In this document: positions 38,197 through 46,985 of the stretch, piece after piece
Numbering within the stretch: position 1 is the first letter of the stretch
Layout: every line of letters starts with the position of its first letter
Source of the DNA: Hydrogenophaga sp.
Lineage (GTDB): Bacteria > Pseudomonadota > Gammaproteobacteria > Burkholderiales > Burkholderiaceae_C
Direction: 5' to 3'
Assembly (NCBI RefSeq): GCF_026125825.1
Contig: NZ_JAHCKK010000023.1
Span: 1 to 51,535 of the forward strand
Length of the DNA stretch: 51,535 nt
Made by a program: the position numbers and the translations under genes
Notes under the pieces: generated by a model
Database searches by the model: none
Told to the model about the DNA's origin: nothing
The model's input: only the letters and a program-made list of their open reading frames with translations

Positions 38197-38229
38197 GTAG
38201 GGCCTCCTTGGGTCGCTGAATGAGCGGGC

Positions 38230-39024
38230 TCAGCCGAAACGGCCCGTGATGTAGTCTTCCGTCTCCGTCTTGTTCGGCTTGAAGAAGATCTGCTCGGTCG
38301 AACCGAATTCGATCAGCTCGCCGAGGTACATGTAGGCGGTGTAATCACTGCAACGGGCGGCCTGCTGCATGTTGTGCGTGACGATGGCGATGGTGTAGTC
38401 CTGCTTGAGTTCGTGCACCAATTCTTCCACCTTGCCCGTGGAGATGGGGTCCAGGGCGGAGGTGGGCTCGTCGAGCAGCAGGACCGAGGGCTTCACGGCC
38501 ACGCTGCGCGCGATGCACAGGCGTTGCTGCTGGCCACCGGAGAGCGACAGGCCGCTCTGGTTGAGCTTGTCCTTCACCTCGTTCCACAGGGCCGCCTTGG
38601 ACAGCGCCCATTCGACCCGATCGTCCATCTCGCCGCGGCTGAGGTCTTCGTACAGCTTCACGCCGAAGGCGATGTTGTCGTAGATGGACATGGGAAACGG
38701 CGTGGGCTTCTGGAACACCATGCCGATGCGCGCACGAAGCAGGTTGATGTCCTGCTTGGCATCCAGGATGTTCTGGCCGTAGAAGTTGATCTCGCCCTCG
38801 GCGCGCTGGCCAGGGTACAGGCTGTACATGCGGTTGAGCGTGCGCAGCAGCGTGGACTTGCCGCAGCCCGAAGGGCCGATGAACGCCGTGACCTTGCGCT
38901 CCTCGATGTTCATGTTGACGTTCTTCAGGCCCTGGAACTTGCCGTAGAAGAAGTTCAGGTTGCGCAGCTCCAGCGCATTCTTGGCGGGGGCCGTGGCGGC
39001 CGAGGCAGTGGCGGTGTTGGGCAT
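38230..39024 (-). CDS. pstB: Phosphate ABC transporter ATP-binding protein
   Basis: 264-residue ATPase of the high-affinity phosphate importer. Motifs: Walker [10 protein letters not shown] (about residues 52-60), the Q-loop region [16 protein letters not shown] typical of PstB, signature LSGGQQQRL, Walker [14 protein letters not shown] and the H-loop [20 protein letters not shown]. The N-terminal 15 residues are Ala/Thr-rich and poorly conserved. Confidence 0.97.
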   Translation of the reverse strand: MPNTATASAATAPAKNALELRNLNFFYGKFQGLKNVNMNIEERKVTAFIGPSGCGKSTLLRTLNRMYSLYPGQRAEGEINFYGQNILDAKQDINLLRARIGMVFQKPTPFPMSIYDNIAFGVKLYEDLSRGEMDDRVEWALSKAALWNEVKDKLNQSGLSLSGGQQQRLCIARSVAVKPSVLLLDEPTSALDPISTGKVEELVHELKQDYTIAIVTHNMQQAARCSDYTAYMYLGELIEFGSTEQIFFKPNKTETEDYITGRFG

Positions 39025-39064
39025 GGTCGGTTCCGTGTCGGATGTTCGGTGATGCGGGCGGGGC

Positions 39065-39919
39065 TCAGCCCGCCTTCTTTTCGCGCAGGAAGACCCGCGC
39101 CACGATATTGAGGGCTAGCACAGAGAGGGTGATGAGCAACGCGCCCCCCCAGGCCAGTCGAATCCAGTTGTCGTATGGGCTCAGGGCAAACTGGAAGATC
39201 ACCACCGGCAGGTTGGCCATGGGCGCGCCCATGTCGGTGCTGAAGAACTGGTTGTTCAGCGCGGTGAACAGCAGCGGTGCCGTTTCGCCACTGATGCGGG
39301 CCACCGCCAGCAGCAAGCCGGTCATCACGCCGCTTTTGGCCGCGCGCAGCGTCACCAGCGTGGCCACCTTCCAGCGCGGCGCGCCCAGGGCGAAAGCCGC
39401 TTCGCGCAGGCTGCCGGGCACCAGGCGCAGCATGTTTTCGGTGGTGCGCACGACCACCGGGATCGCAATCAGCGACAGCGCCAGGCTGCCGGCCCAGCCG
39501 GAGAAATTGCCCACGGTGGCCACGGCAATGGCATACACGAACAGGCCCAGCACGATGGAAGGCGCCGACAGCATGATGTCGGTCACGAACCGGGTGAGCT
39601 CGGCCGTCTTGCTCGTATCGCCATACTCGGCCAGGTAGACACCAGCAAAGATGCCGATCGGCGTGGAGACCAGCACCGAGAAGCCCACCATCAGCAGGCT
39701 GCCGACGATGGCATTGGCCAGGCCGCCGCCGTCCGTGCCGGGCGCGGGGGTGGACTGGGTGAACATGTTCCAGTCCAGGGCGGCCAGTCCGTTGCTGAAC
39801 AGCACGCTGAGGATCCAGAGCAGCACGAACAGACCCAGCACCATGGCGCCCATGGACAGGGTCAGGCCGATGGCGTTGGCGCGCTGGCGACGCTTGTAGA
39901 GGCGTTGGTTGAATTCCAT
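39065..39919 (-). CDS. pstA: Phosphate ABC transporter permease PstA
   Basis: 284-residue inner-membrane permease with about six helices. The coupling-loop EAA region is [50 protein letters not shown], where the C-terminal RISGETAPL is the PstA signature. It lies 11 bp after pstC and 40 bp before pstB. Confidence 0.96.
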   Translation of the reverse strand: MEFNQRLYKRRQRANAIGLTLSMGAMVLGLFVLLWILSVLFSNGLAALDWNMFTQSTPAPGTDGGGLANAIVGSLLMVGFSVLVSTPIGIFAGVYLAEYGDTSKTAELTRFVTDIMLSAPSIVLGLFVYAIAVATVGNFSGWAGSLALSLIAIPVVVRTTENMLRLVPGSLREAAFALGAPRWKVATLVTLRAAKSGVMTGLLLAVARISGETAPLLFTALNNQFFSTDMGAPMANLPVVIFQFALSPYDNWIRLAWGGALLITLSVLALNIVARVFLREKKAG

Positions 39920-39930
39920 GATGGGGTGTC

Positions 39931-40929
39931 TCAGAGACCTTTGGCCTTTTCAGCGCGCAGCAGCATGATCTTGGCGGCCGACAGCACGATGAAGGTGATG
40001 ACGAAGAGCAGGAAGCCGAGTGCGAACAAGGTCGAGAGGTGGAAGTCGGCCGCTTCTCCGAACTCGTTGGCCAGCGTCGAGGCGATCGAGGTGCCGGGCG
40101 AGAACAGCGAGGTCGGCAGGCGGTTGGCGTTGCCGATCACGAAGGTGACGGCCATGGTCTCCCCGAGCGCGCGGCCCAGGCCCAGCATGATCCCGCCGAT
40201 GACACCCTTTTGCGTGTAGGGCAGCACCACGCGGCGCACCACCTCCCAGGTGGTACAGCCCAGGCCATAGGCCGATTCGCGCAAGATGGGCGGCACGATC
40301 TCGAACACGTCGCGCATCACGGCGGCGATGAAAGGCAGCACCATGAAGGCCAGCACGATCCCGGCGGCCAGGATGCCGATGCCGTTGGTGGCGCCACCGA
40401 ACAGGGGACCGATCAGCGGCATCGATCCCAGCAGGCCCTGCAGCCCGGGCTGCACGTGGTCGGCGAACAGCGGCGCGAAGACGAACAGGCCGAACATGCC
40501 GTAAATGATGGATGGCACGGCCGCCAGCAGCTCGACGGCAGTGCCCAGGGGGCGACGCAGCCAGACGGGGCAGTTCTCGGTCAGGAAGAGCGCGATGCCG
40601 AAGGCCAGGGGGACGGCGATCAGCAACGCGATGCCGGCGCTGGCCAGCGTGCCCACGATGGCGATCGCGGCACCGAACTCCTCGTTGACCACGTCCCATT
40701 CGACGCGCCAGACGAACCAGAGGCCGAACTTCTGGAAAGCCGGCCACGCGTTGACAAACAGGGAAATGATGATGCCCATCAGGGCCACCAGCACCAGCAG
40801 CGAAAAGCCCTGGGTAACCCGGTGAAAGAAGATGTCTTCGATGCGCTGGCGCTTCGCAATCGACACCATGCTGGCGTTGCCGGACGACGCCGGCGCGGAT
40901 TTCGAACTCATGGTTGTTCCCACGCTCAT
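39931..40929 (-). CDS. pstC: Phosphate ABC transporter permease PstC
   Basis: 332-residue permease, partner of PstA. The EAA-loop region reads [52 protein letters not shown], with the diagnostic [10 protein letters not shown]. The start is uncertain: ATG 40929 ([13 protein letters not shown]) has GGAG 6 nt upstream and is preferred, while ATG 40911 is possible. The 90-bp gap to pstS contains a 10-bp-stem hairpin that may uncouple expression of the two genes. Confidence 0.94.
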   Translation of the reverse strand: MSVGTTMSSKSAPASSGNASMVSIAKRQRIEDIFFHRVTQGFSLLVLVALMGIIISLFVNAWPAFQKFGLWFVWRVEWDVVNEEFGAAIAIVGTLASAGIALLIAVPLAFGIALFLTENCPVWLRRPLGTAVELLAAVPSIIYGMFGLFVFAPLFADHVQPGLQGLLGSMPLIGPLFGGATNGIGILAAGIVLAFMVLPFIAAVMRDVFEIVPPILRESAYGLGCTTWEVVRRVVLPYTQKGVIGGIMLGLGRALGETMAVTFVIGNANRLPTSLFSPGTSIASTLANEFGEAADFHLSTLFALGFLLFVITFIVLSAAKIMLLRAEKAKGL

Positions 40930-40963
40930 GTTGACTCCGTATTGTGATCCTGAGAACAACGGG

Positions 40964-40995
40964 ATCCGCCGGCCGGCCCTCACCTGCCGGCGGAT
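40964..40995 (-). repeat. Intercistronic hairpin between pstS and pstC
   Basis: Perfect 10-bp arms ATCCGCCGGC (40964-40973) and GCCGGCGGAT (40986-40995), 12-nt loop, no T-run. It is placed to protect the 3' end of pstS mRNA or to reduce read-through into pstC. Confidence 0.65.
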
Positions 40996-41019
40996 GTCAT
41001 CGGACGGGTCCGTTGCCGA

Positions 41020-42051
41020 TTACTTCTGGATCTGGCTCCAGACCTTGGAACGGATCTCGTTCGTCAGGCTGTCGGGCAGAGCCACGTAGTCCAGGTCGGC
41101 GGCCATCTGCTTGCCGTTCTTGAACGACCAGTCGAAGAACTTCAGCACTTCGGCGGACTGTGCCTTGTCGGTCGGCTGCTTGTACATCAGGATGAACGAT
41201 GCGGTGCTGATGGGCCAGCTCTCGGCACCCTTGGCGTCCACCATGGACACGCCCATGCCCGGCACGCTGAACCAGTTGACGCCAGCGGCGGCAGCGGCGA
41301 ACGACTTGTCGTCCGGGCTCACGTACTTGCCATCCTTGTTCTGCAGCTGCAGGAAAGGCATGTTGTTCTTCTTGGTGTAGGCGTATTCCACGTAACCCAG
41401 CGAGCCCTTCACGCGGGTCACGTTGGCGGCCACGCCTTCGTTGCCCTTGCCGCCGACGGAGGAAGCGGCGGGCCATTTCACGGCGGCGCCCTTGCCCACC
41501 TTGTCGGCCCAGTCCTTGCTCACGGCGGACAGGTAATCGGTGAAGTTGAAAGTGGTGCCCGAGCCGTCCGAGCGGTGAACGACGGTGATGGCCTGGTCAG
41601 GCAGCGTCTTGCCGGGGTTGAGGGCGGCCAGCTTGGGATCGTTCCACTTGGCGATGGTGCCCAGGAACATGTCGGCCAGCACGGGGCCCGTCACGCGCAG
41701 TTCGCCCGGCTTGAAGCCTTCGAGGTTGATCACAGGCACCGTCCCACCGATGATGGCCGGGAATTGAACCATGCCGTCTTTGTCGAGATCTTCGCCAGAC
41801 ACGGGCGCATCGGTAGCACCAAAGGCCACAGTTTTTGCCTTGATCTGACGGATGCCGCCCGACGAGCCGATGGACTGGTAGTTCAGGCCGACGTTGGTTT
41901 CCTTCTTGTAAGCCTCGGCCCACTTGCCATAGATCGGATAGGGGAAAGAAGCACCTGCGCCCGTGATATCAGCGGCGAATGCCGAACCCATGCCAGCGGT
42001 CGCCATGGCGGCTGCGGCCATGGTCTTGAGGAAAAATCGTTTGTTGATCAT
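41020..42051 (-). CDS. pstS: Phosphate-binding protein PstS
   Basis: 343-residue periplasmic phosphate receptor. The signal peptide MINKRFFLKTMAAAAMATAG ends after AFA, giving a mature start ADITGAGASFPYPIYGKWA. Phosphate-contact loops are recognisable: GASFPYP, SSGGIRQI and HRSDGSGTTFNFTDYL. A strong AGGAG lies 7 nt upstream of ATG 42051. It is the first gene of the pst-pho operon and follows a PhoB-type promoter. It is divergent from ppx. Confidence 0.97.
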   Translation of the reverse strand: MINKRFFLKTMAAAAMATAGMGSAFAADITGAGASFPYPIYGKWAEAYKKETNVGLNYQSIGSSGGIRQIKAKTVAFGATDAPVSGEDLDKDGMVQFPAIIGGTVPVINLEGFKPGELRVTGPVLADMFLGTIAKWNDPKLAALNPGKTLPDQAITVVHRSDGSGTTFNFTDYLSAVSKDWADKVGKGAAVKWPAASSVGGKGNEGVAANVTRVKGSLGYVEYAYTKKNNMPFLQLQNKDGKYVSPDDKSFAAAAAGVNWFSVPGMGVSMVDAKGAESWPISTASFILMYKQPTDKAQSAEVLKFFDWSFKNGKQMAADLDYVALPDSLTNEIRSKVWSQIQK

Positions 42052-42090
42052 GAAGTGACTCCTAGCGGTTGGGGATTCAGAACAAGGAGG

Positions 42091-42124
42091 ACTTTAGGCA
42101 GCCAATATGACATCCATGTGACAC
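42091..42124 (-). promoter_or_regulatory. PhoB-dependent promoter of pstS
   Basis: On the minus strand GTGTCAC-ATGG-ATGTCAT (42107-42124) matches the Pho box (two CTGTCAT-like heptamers, 11-bp period; 11 of 14 positions). A TAAAGT hexamer (42091-42096) follows after exactly 10 bp, the layout of a PhoB-activated promoter that lacks a -35. Confidence 0.85.
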
Positions 42125-42261
42125 CCGACGCTTGTCACACAGATGGCGGGCGTCGGTGAGCCCGTCAATCGGCGGCCGGTCACGCCCATGCGTCACAATC
42201 CGGGTTTTCCCGCTCAATCCAGCCCCTGGGGCCACCCCTCGGCCCCGCGCCGTCGTCTCGC

Positions 42262-43746
42262 ATGCAAAACGGAACCCTCCTCGCCGCCATCGACCTCGGC
42301 TCCAACAGCTTCCGGCTGGAGATCGGCCGTTACCACTCGGGCCACATCGAGCGCATTGAATACCTGAAGGAAACCGTGCGCCAGGGCACCGGGCTGGACG
42401 AGGAGAAGAACCTCAGCCAGGCCGCCATGGAGCGAGGCTGGGAGTGCCTGGCGCGTTTCGCCGAGCGGCTGCACGGGTTCAAGAAGCAGCAGGTCCGGGC
42501 CGTGGCCACGCAGACCCTGCGCGAGGCGAGGAACCGCGACGAGTTCCTGCGCAACGCCCAGGCCATCCTGGGCTTTTCGATCGACGTGGTCTCCGGCCAT
42601 GAGGAAGCCCGCCTGATCTACCAGGGCGTCTCCCGCCTGTTGCCCCACTCGGACGAGAAACGCCTGGTGGTGGACATTGGCGGACGCTCCACCGAGATGA
42701 TCCTGGGCCAGGGCTACACGGCGCGCGCCATGGAGTCGTACCGGCTCGGCAGCGTGGCCTGGTCCACACGCTACTTCCCGCGCGGCCAGTTCACGGCAGC
42801 GGCCTTCAAGACCGCCGAGGTGGCGGCCAAGGCCGTGATCGACGAGGCATTGGACAAATTCCCCCCGCCGGAATGGACCGTGGCCTACGGCTCCTCGGGC
42901 ACCGTCGGTGCGGTGGCCGACATGCTGGCGGCCAATGGCTGGGCGTCCGGCGTGGTCACGCGCACCGGGCTGGACTGGCTCACCGAGCGGATGATCAAGG
43001 CCGGCAGCGCCGACCAGTTGCGCCTGGAAGGCCTCAAAGACGACCGCCGCCCCGTGATCGGCGGTGGCATGAGCGTGCTGCGCGCCATCTTCGACCTCTT
43101 CGGCATCGAGCAGATGGTGCCTGCACAGGGCGCGTTGCGCCATGGCGCGCTCTACGACCTGATCGATCGCGACAGCGACGGCGGCGACGTGCGCGAGCGC
43201 ACCGTGCGCTGGCTCGCCCACCGCTTCTCCGCCGACGAGATGCAGGCGCAACGGGTGAGCGAGGTCAGCACCGCGCTCTTCGCCCAGATCGCGGCGCTCG
43301 ACGCCCAGAACGAACGCTACTCGCAGAAACTGGCGTGGGCCGCGCGCCTGCACGAGATCGGCACGCACATCTCGCACGACCGCTCGCACCACCACGGCGC
43401 CTACATCCTGGACAACATGGACGCCCCGGGCTTTTCCCTGCCCGAACTGCACCGCATGAGCCAGCTGGTGATGGGCCAACGGGGCAAGCTGCGCAAACTC
43501 GAAGACGCCTTGATGGATGAGCTGTTCGCCAAACAGCTCATGGCGCTGCGCTTGGCCGTGCTGCTGTGCCACGCGCGCCAGATGCCCGAGTACCAGTCGG
43601 TCAAGCTGAGCTACAAGCCCCGAGCCTTCAAGCTCACGACCAACCCGGGATGGGCCAAACGCTATCCGCAATCGGCCTGGCTGCTGGGAGAAGAAGTCGT
43701 GGCCTGGCAGAAGTCGGCCTGGAAGTTCACGGCGGACATCCGGTAG
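42262..43746 (+). CDS. ppx: Exopolyphosphatase (Ppx/GppA family)
   Basis: 494-residue enzyme removing terminal phosphates from polyphosphate. The ASKHA-fold ATPase-like domain has AAIDLGSNSFRLEIGR (residues 8-23), the catalytic-region ISGHEE-type motif VSGHEEARLIYQG (about 112-124) and VVDIGGRSTEMILG. The C-terminal HD-like half includes LHEIGTHISHDRSHHHGAYIL. The length is close to E. coli Ppx. Divergent from pstS with 210 bp between; scattered GTCAC elements precede it on this strand, but I cannot align them into a convincing Pho box. The histone-like gene follows. Confidence 0.95.
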   Translation: MQNGTLLAAIDLGSNSFRLEIGRYHSGHIERIEYLKETVRQGTGLDEEKNLSQAAMERGWECLARFAERLHGFKKQQVRAVATQTLREARNRDEFLRNAQAILGFSIDVVSGHEEARLIYQGVSRLLPHSDEKRLVVDIGGRSTEMILGQGYTARAMESYRLGSVAWSTRYFPRGQFTAAAFKTAEVAAKAVIDEALDKFPPPEWTVAYGSSGTVGAVADMLAANGWASGVVTRTGLDWLTERMIKAGSADQLRLEGLKDDRRPVIGGGMSVLRAIFDLFGIEQMVPAQGALRHGALYDLIDRDSDGGDVRERTVRWLAHRFSADEMQAQRVSEVSTALFAQIAALDAQNERYSQKLAWAARLHEIGTHISHDRSHHHGAYILDNMDAPGFSLPELHRMSQLVMGQRGKLRKLEDALMDELFAKQLMALRLAVLLCHARQMPEYQSVKLSYKPRAFKLTTNPGWAKRYPQSAWLLGEEVVAWQKSAWKFTADIR

Positions 43747-43754
43747 CACCCACG

Positions 43755-43772
43755 CTGTCACACGGCTGTCAC
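43755..43772 (+). promoter_or_regulatory. Pho box upstream of the RHH/histone-like gene
   Basis: CTGTCAC-ACGG-CTGTCAC: two identical heptamers at an 11-bp period, differing from the consensus only at the last T of each. It begins 8 bp after the ppx stop. At the +10-bp position is only a poor hexamer TAGACG (43783-43788); TATACT at 43808-43813 is an alternative -10. Confidence 0.75.
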
Positions 43773-43790
43773 CATTCCGAGGTAGACGAG

Positions 43791-43808
43791 AAACCGTATA
43801 TACGGTTT
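43791..43808. promoter_or_regulatory. 18-bp perfect palindrome in the histone-like gene promoter
   Basis: AAACCGTATATACGGTTT, fully symmetric. It lies between the Pho box and the coding sequence, abutting the TATACT hexamer (shared T at 43808). Symmetry and position suit a dimeric ribbon-helix-helix repressor, possibly the downstream gene product itself. Confidence 0.6.
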
Positions 43809-43845
43809 ATACTCCGGCCCCTTTTGTCATCCCCGGAGTGCATTC

Positions 43846-44295
43846 ATGGCCAGTCAGAGCAACAAAACCAGCCCCAAGAAACCCAAGCTGGTGCGCGACA
43901 GCTTCACCATCCCCAAGACCGAATTCGCCGCCATCGACCAGCTCAAGACGCGAGCGATTGCCTTGGGCTCCAGCGTGAAGAAGAGCGAATTGCTGCGCGC
44001 GGGCCTGATGGTGCTGCAAGGCCTCAACGACGCAGCCTACAAGGCGGCCCTCGCCGCCGTGCCCACGCTCAAAACCGGCCGCCCGGCGGTGACCGACCAA
44101 CCTGTGGACAGCAAGCGCGCAGCCAAGACGGCCACCAAGCCAGCCGCTCCCGTGGCGGCTCCAGCGCCTGCCACCAAGGCCGCGGTCAAGAAGGCCGTGG
44201 CCAAGAAGCCGGCGCCCGCAGCCAAGACGGCACCCAAAACCGCAGCCAAGCGCCCCGTGGCGCGCCGTGCGACGCCAGCCGGCAAAGCCGCCTGA
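43846..44295 (+). CDS. Ribbon-helix-helix protein with histone H1-like tail
   Basis: 149 residues in two parts. Residues 17-60 (DSFTIPKTEFAAIDQLKTRA, then a second helix SVKKSELLRAGLMVLQGL) look like a ribbon-helix-helix DNA-binding fold: one beta strand, two helices and a G-S-S turn. From about residue 88 the protein is a low-complexity Lys/Ala/Pro tail (repeats of AAK, KKA, KPA) like eukaryotic H1 or Pseudomonas AlgP. I do not recognise a named family. It has an AGGAG-like site (CGGAGTG) before ATG 43846. It sits between ppx and ppk, behind a Pho box and a palindrome. Possible roles are nucleoid or polyphosphate-granule organiser, autoregulated; these are inferences. Confidence 0.8.
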   Translation: MASQSNKTSPKKPKLVRDSFTIPKTEFAAIDQLKTRAIALGSSVKKSELLRAGLMVLQGLNDAAYKAALAAVPTLKTGRPAVTDQPVDSKRAAKTATKPAAPVAAPAPATKAAVKKAVAKKPAPAAKTAPKTAAKRPVARRATPAGKAA

Positions 44296-44778
44296 TCAGA
44301 TCAGTTCGGGCGTCTGCACCGTGACCACCACGGTCTGGCCCACGCCATCTCGCTCGCGGTGGCGCAGCCACCAGACCGCGCCCTTCTTCACCGCGCAGTC
44401 TTCATCGGTCAGACCGAGCAAGCGCGCCACCACCCGCCCCAGCGTGGGTTGATGGCCGACCACCACCACCGGCGACTTGCCCAAGGGCCAATGCACCAGA
44501 TCCAGAAGGGCCAGCGGGTCGCCTTCGGGTGCAAGTTCATCGCGCAGCTTGTACTTGCGCCCCAGGGCAAGCACCGTCTCTTCACAGCGCACGGCAGGGC
44601 TGCACCAGACGCGGGCCCCCTCGGGCAGTTGCCGGTCCAGCCAAGCGCCCATGCGGGTGGCCTGTTTTTCGCCTCGCGGCGTCAGGCGCCGCGCCAGATC
44701 CGGGGAATCTCCGGGCCGCCCCGTCACGGGGTCGGGATGGTCGTGCGCCTCGGCATGCCGCCACAGAATCAGGTCCAT
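44296..44778 (-). CDS. sixA: Phosphohistidine phosphatase SixA
   Basis: 160-residue histidine phosphatase-superfamily protein with the RHG-type motif LILWRHAEAHD (catalytic His8), LTPRGEKQATRMGAWL, the SPAVRCEETV loop and the second His in VVVVGHQPTLGRV. SixA proteins remove phosphate from phosphohistidine, for example on histidine-containing phosphotransfer proteins. ATG 44778 gives the family-typical terminus; ATG 44793 or 44811 is possible. It follows ppk by about 20 bp on the same strand, and its stop abuts the histone-like gene stop with no gap. Confidence 0.9.
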   Translation of the reverse strand: MDLILWRHAEAHDHPDPVTGRPGDSPDLARRLTPRGEKQATRMGAWLDRQLPEGARVWCSPAVRCEETVLALGRKYKLRDELAPEGDPLALLDLVHWPLGKSPVVVVGHQPTLGRVVARLLGLTDEDCAVKKGAVWWLRHRERDGVGQTVVVTVQTPELI

Positions 44779-44797
44779 GGTCCGGTGTTCCATGTGG

Positions 44798-46876
44798 TCA
44801 GCCTTTGCCACCGTACAAGGCCATCAGGCTGGCCTGCGCCGAGTGGAGCATGACGCGGCCCCGGCCGCTGCCGTGGGCCCCGGCGGGCACGTAGCTGCCA
44901 TCCGGCCGCAGCAGCCAGGCATCCTTGGTGTCATGCAGGTAGGCCTGCAGGCATTCATCGATGATGCGACGGCGCAGCGCGCTGTCGGTCACGGGCCAAG
45001 CGAGTTCGATGCGGCGCAACATGTTGCGGTTCATCCAGTCGGCGCTGGAGAGCCAGAGCTCCTCCACTTCACCGGTGCGGAAGTAGAACACCCTCGAATG
45101 CTCCAGCAGGCGCCCGATGACCGAGCGCACGCGCACGTTGTCGGTAAAGCCCGGCACCTGGGCGGGCAGGATGCACGCCCCGCGCACGATGAGGTCGATC
45201 TTCACGCCCTGCTGCGAGGCCACGGCCAGCGCGCGCGCCATCGGCTCGTCGGTCAAGGCGTTCATCTTCAGCACGATGCGCGCGTCCTGCCCTTCCTTGG
45301 CGGCGGCGCCCGCGGCCTCCACCTTGTCCAGCATGGCCTTGTGCAGATGGAAGGGCGCGATCAAGGCCTTGTTGAGTTTGGGCAGGCGGTTCTGGCTGGC
45401 CAGATGCAGAAAGATCTGTTCCAGGTCGGCGGTGAGCGCGTCGTCGGCGGTGAGGTAGCTCAGGTCGGTGTAGAGGCGCGCCGTGCCGGGGTTGTAGTTG
45501 CCGGTGGACAGATGCGCATAGCGGCGCAGCCCCGCGGCCTCCCGGCGGGTGACGAGCAACATCTTGGCATGCGTCTTGAGGCCCACGACGCCATAGACCA
45601 CCTGGGCGCCCACCGACTCCAGCCGCTCGGCGTAATTGATGTTGGCCTCTTCGTCGAAGCGCGCCTTGAGCTCCACCACGGCCGTGACTTCCTTGCCACG
45701 GCGCACGGCTTCGCGCAGCAGGTTCATGAGCTCGGACTTGGCGCCGGTGCGGTAGATGGTCTGCTTGATGGCCAGCACGTCCGGATCTTCCACGGCTTCG
45801 CGCAGAAAGCCGAGCACCGCGTCGAAACTCTCGAAAGGCTGGTGGATAAGCACATCGCCCTGCCGCAGGCGCTCGAAGTACGACTGCCCGGGGGTGAGCT
45901 GGGCCGGCCAGCCCGCGTTGTAGGTTTCAAAGCGCAACGCAGGAGCTTCCACCTGGTCGATCAGCTGGTTCAGCCGCACAAGGTTGACCGGGCCGGGCAC
46001 GCGGTACAACGCCCGCTCGGGCAGCGCGAACTGTTCCAGCAGGAAGTTGGAGAGGTGGATCGAGCAGCCGGCCGAGACCTCCAGGCGCAAGGCCTGGCCA
46101 TAGTGCCGCTGCTGCAAGCCCTTGCGCAAGGCGGTGCGCAGGTTCTTCACCTCCTCCTCGTCCACGGCCAGATCGGAATGCCGGGTGACGCGGAACTGGG
46201 AGAACTCGGTGACCTGTCGCCCGGGAAACAAGTCGTTGAGGTGTGAGCGGATCAGGCTGGAGATGGAAACAAAGTGCGTTTGCCTGGAGCCCTTGACCGG
46301 AGGCATGCGGAAGAAGCGTGGCAGGATGCGCGGCACCTTCACGATGGCGATCTCATTCTCGCGGCCGAAGGCATCCTTGCCTGTGAGGCGCACGATGAAG
46401 TTGAGCGACTTGTTCGCCACCTGAGGAAACGGATGCGCAGGATCCAGCCCCACCGGCATGAGCAGCGGCTGCACTTCCTTGATGAAGAACTCCTTGACCC
46501 ATCGGCGCTGGCGCGGGTTGCGCTCGCCGTGCGAGATCAGCTTGATCCCCTTCTTCTCCAGCAGGGGCAGCAACTCATCGTTGTAAATGGCGTATTGCTG
46601 GGCCACCAGCGAATGCACCTTGTCCGAGAGCTGTTCGTAGGACAACGAGGTGAACGGGCCGCGCTGCTCGTTGGCCCGCGCCGCCGTCAAATGGGGCGCC
46701 ACGCGGACTTCGAAGAACTCATCCAGGTTGCTGGAGACAATGCTCAGGTAGCGCAGGCGCTCGAGCAGCGGCACGTCGGCCCGGCGCGCCCAGTCCATCA
46801 CGCGTTCATTGAAAGCGAGGATGCTGTGATCGCGATCGAGGAGGGGTAGCTTCTGGTGCAGGATGTTGCCGCTCAT
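44798..46876 (-). CDS. ppk1: Polyphosphate kinase 1
   Basis: Builds polyphosphate from ATP. With ATG 46876 (MSGNILHQKLPLL) the protein is 692 residues, close to E. coli PPK (688). The phospho-His then falls at 436 in LKTHAKMLLVTRRE, against 435 in E. coli, and the second His near 455 in YAHLSTGNYNPGTARLYTDL. The N-domain NLDEFFEVR and head-domain RFFRMPPVKG regions are also present. An upstream in-frame ATG at 46945 would add 23 poorly conserved residues and lies exactly where transcription should begin. It is expressed from its own PhoB-type promoter and lies downstream of the lipid-related operon. Confidence 0.96.
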   Translation of the reverse strand: MSGNILHQKLPLLDRDHSILAFNERVMDWARRADVPLLERLRYLSIVSSNLDEFFEVRVAPHLTAARANEQRGPFTSLSYEQLSDKVHSLVAQQYAIYNDELLPLLEKKGIKLISHGERNPRQRRWVKEFFIKEVQPLLMPVGLDPAHPFPQVANKSLNFIVRLTGKDAFGRENEIAIVKVPRILPRFFRMPPVKGSRQTHFVSISSLIRSHLNDLFPGRQVTEFSQFRVTRHSDLAVDEEEVKNLRTALRKGLQQRHYGQALRLEVSAGCSIHLSNFLLEQFALPERALYRVPGPVNLVRLNQLIDQVEAPALRFETYNAGWPAQLTPGQSYFERLRQGDVLIHQPFESFDAVLGFLREAVEDPDVLAIKQTIYRTGAKSELMNLLREAVRRGKEVTAVVELKARFDEEANINYAERLESVGAQVVYGVVGLKTHAKMLLVTRREAAGLRRYAHLSTGNYNPGTARLYTDLSYLTADDALTADLEQIFLHLASQNRLPKLNKALIAPFHLHKAMLDKVEAAGAAAKEGQDARIVLKMNALTDEPMARALAVASQQGVKIDLIVRGACILPAQVPGFTDNVRVRSVIGRLLEHSRVFYFRTGEVEELWLSSADWMNRNMLRRIELAWPVTDSALRRRIIDECLQAYLHDTKDAWLLRPDGSYVPAGAHGSGRGRVMLHSAQASLMALYGGKG

Positions 46877-46951
46877 GGATGCCGCTGGAATCAAAGGGTT
46901 CGCCCGCTGCCCGCCGTTCCCGGCTGGTGATCCCTGGCGCACCATGTGTCG

Positions 46952-46985
46952 ATTATTCAACGATTGGATGACGTTTGTGTGACAT
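46952..46985 (-). promoter_or_regulatory. PhoB-dependent promoter of ppk1, inside the 3' end of the upstream gene
   Basis: On the minus strand ATGTCAC-ACAA-ACGTCAT (46968-46985) forms a Pho box with an 11-bp period. AATAAT (46952-46957) follows after 10 bp, the same spacing as at pstS. The box lies within the last codons of the glycosyltransferase, and the -10 overlaps its stop codon. Confidence 0.8.

Noticed and set aside
42134-42200. GTCAC elements upstream of ppx as a Pho box
   Set aside because: Their spacings (for example 13 bp between 42179 and 42192) do not fit the 11-bp period and no -10 lies at the right place.
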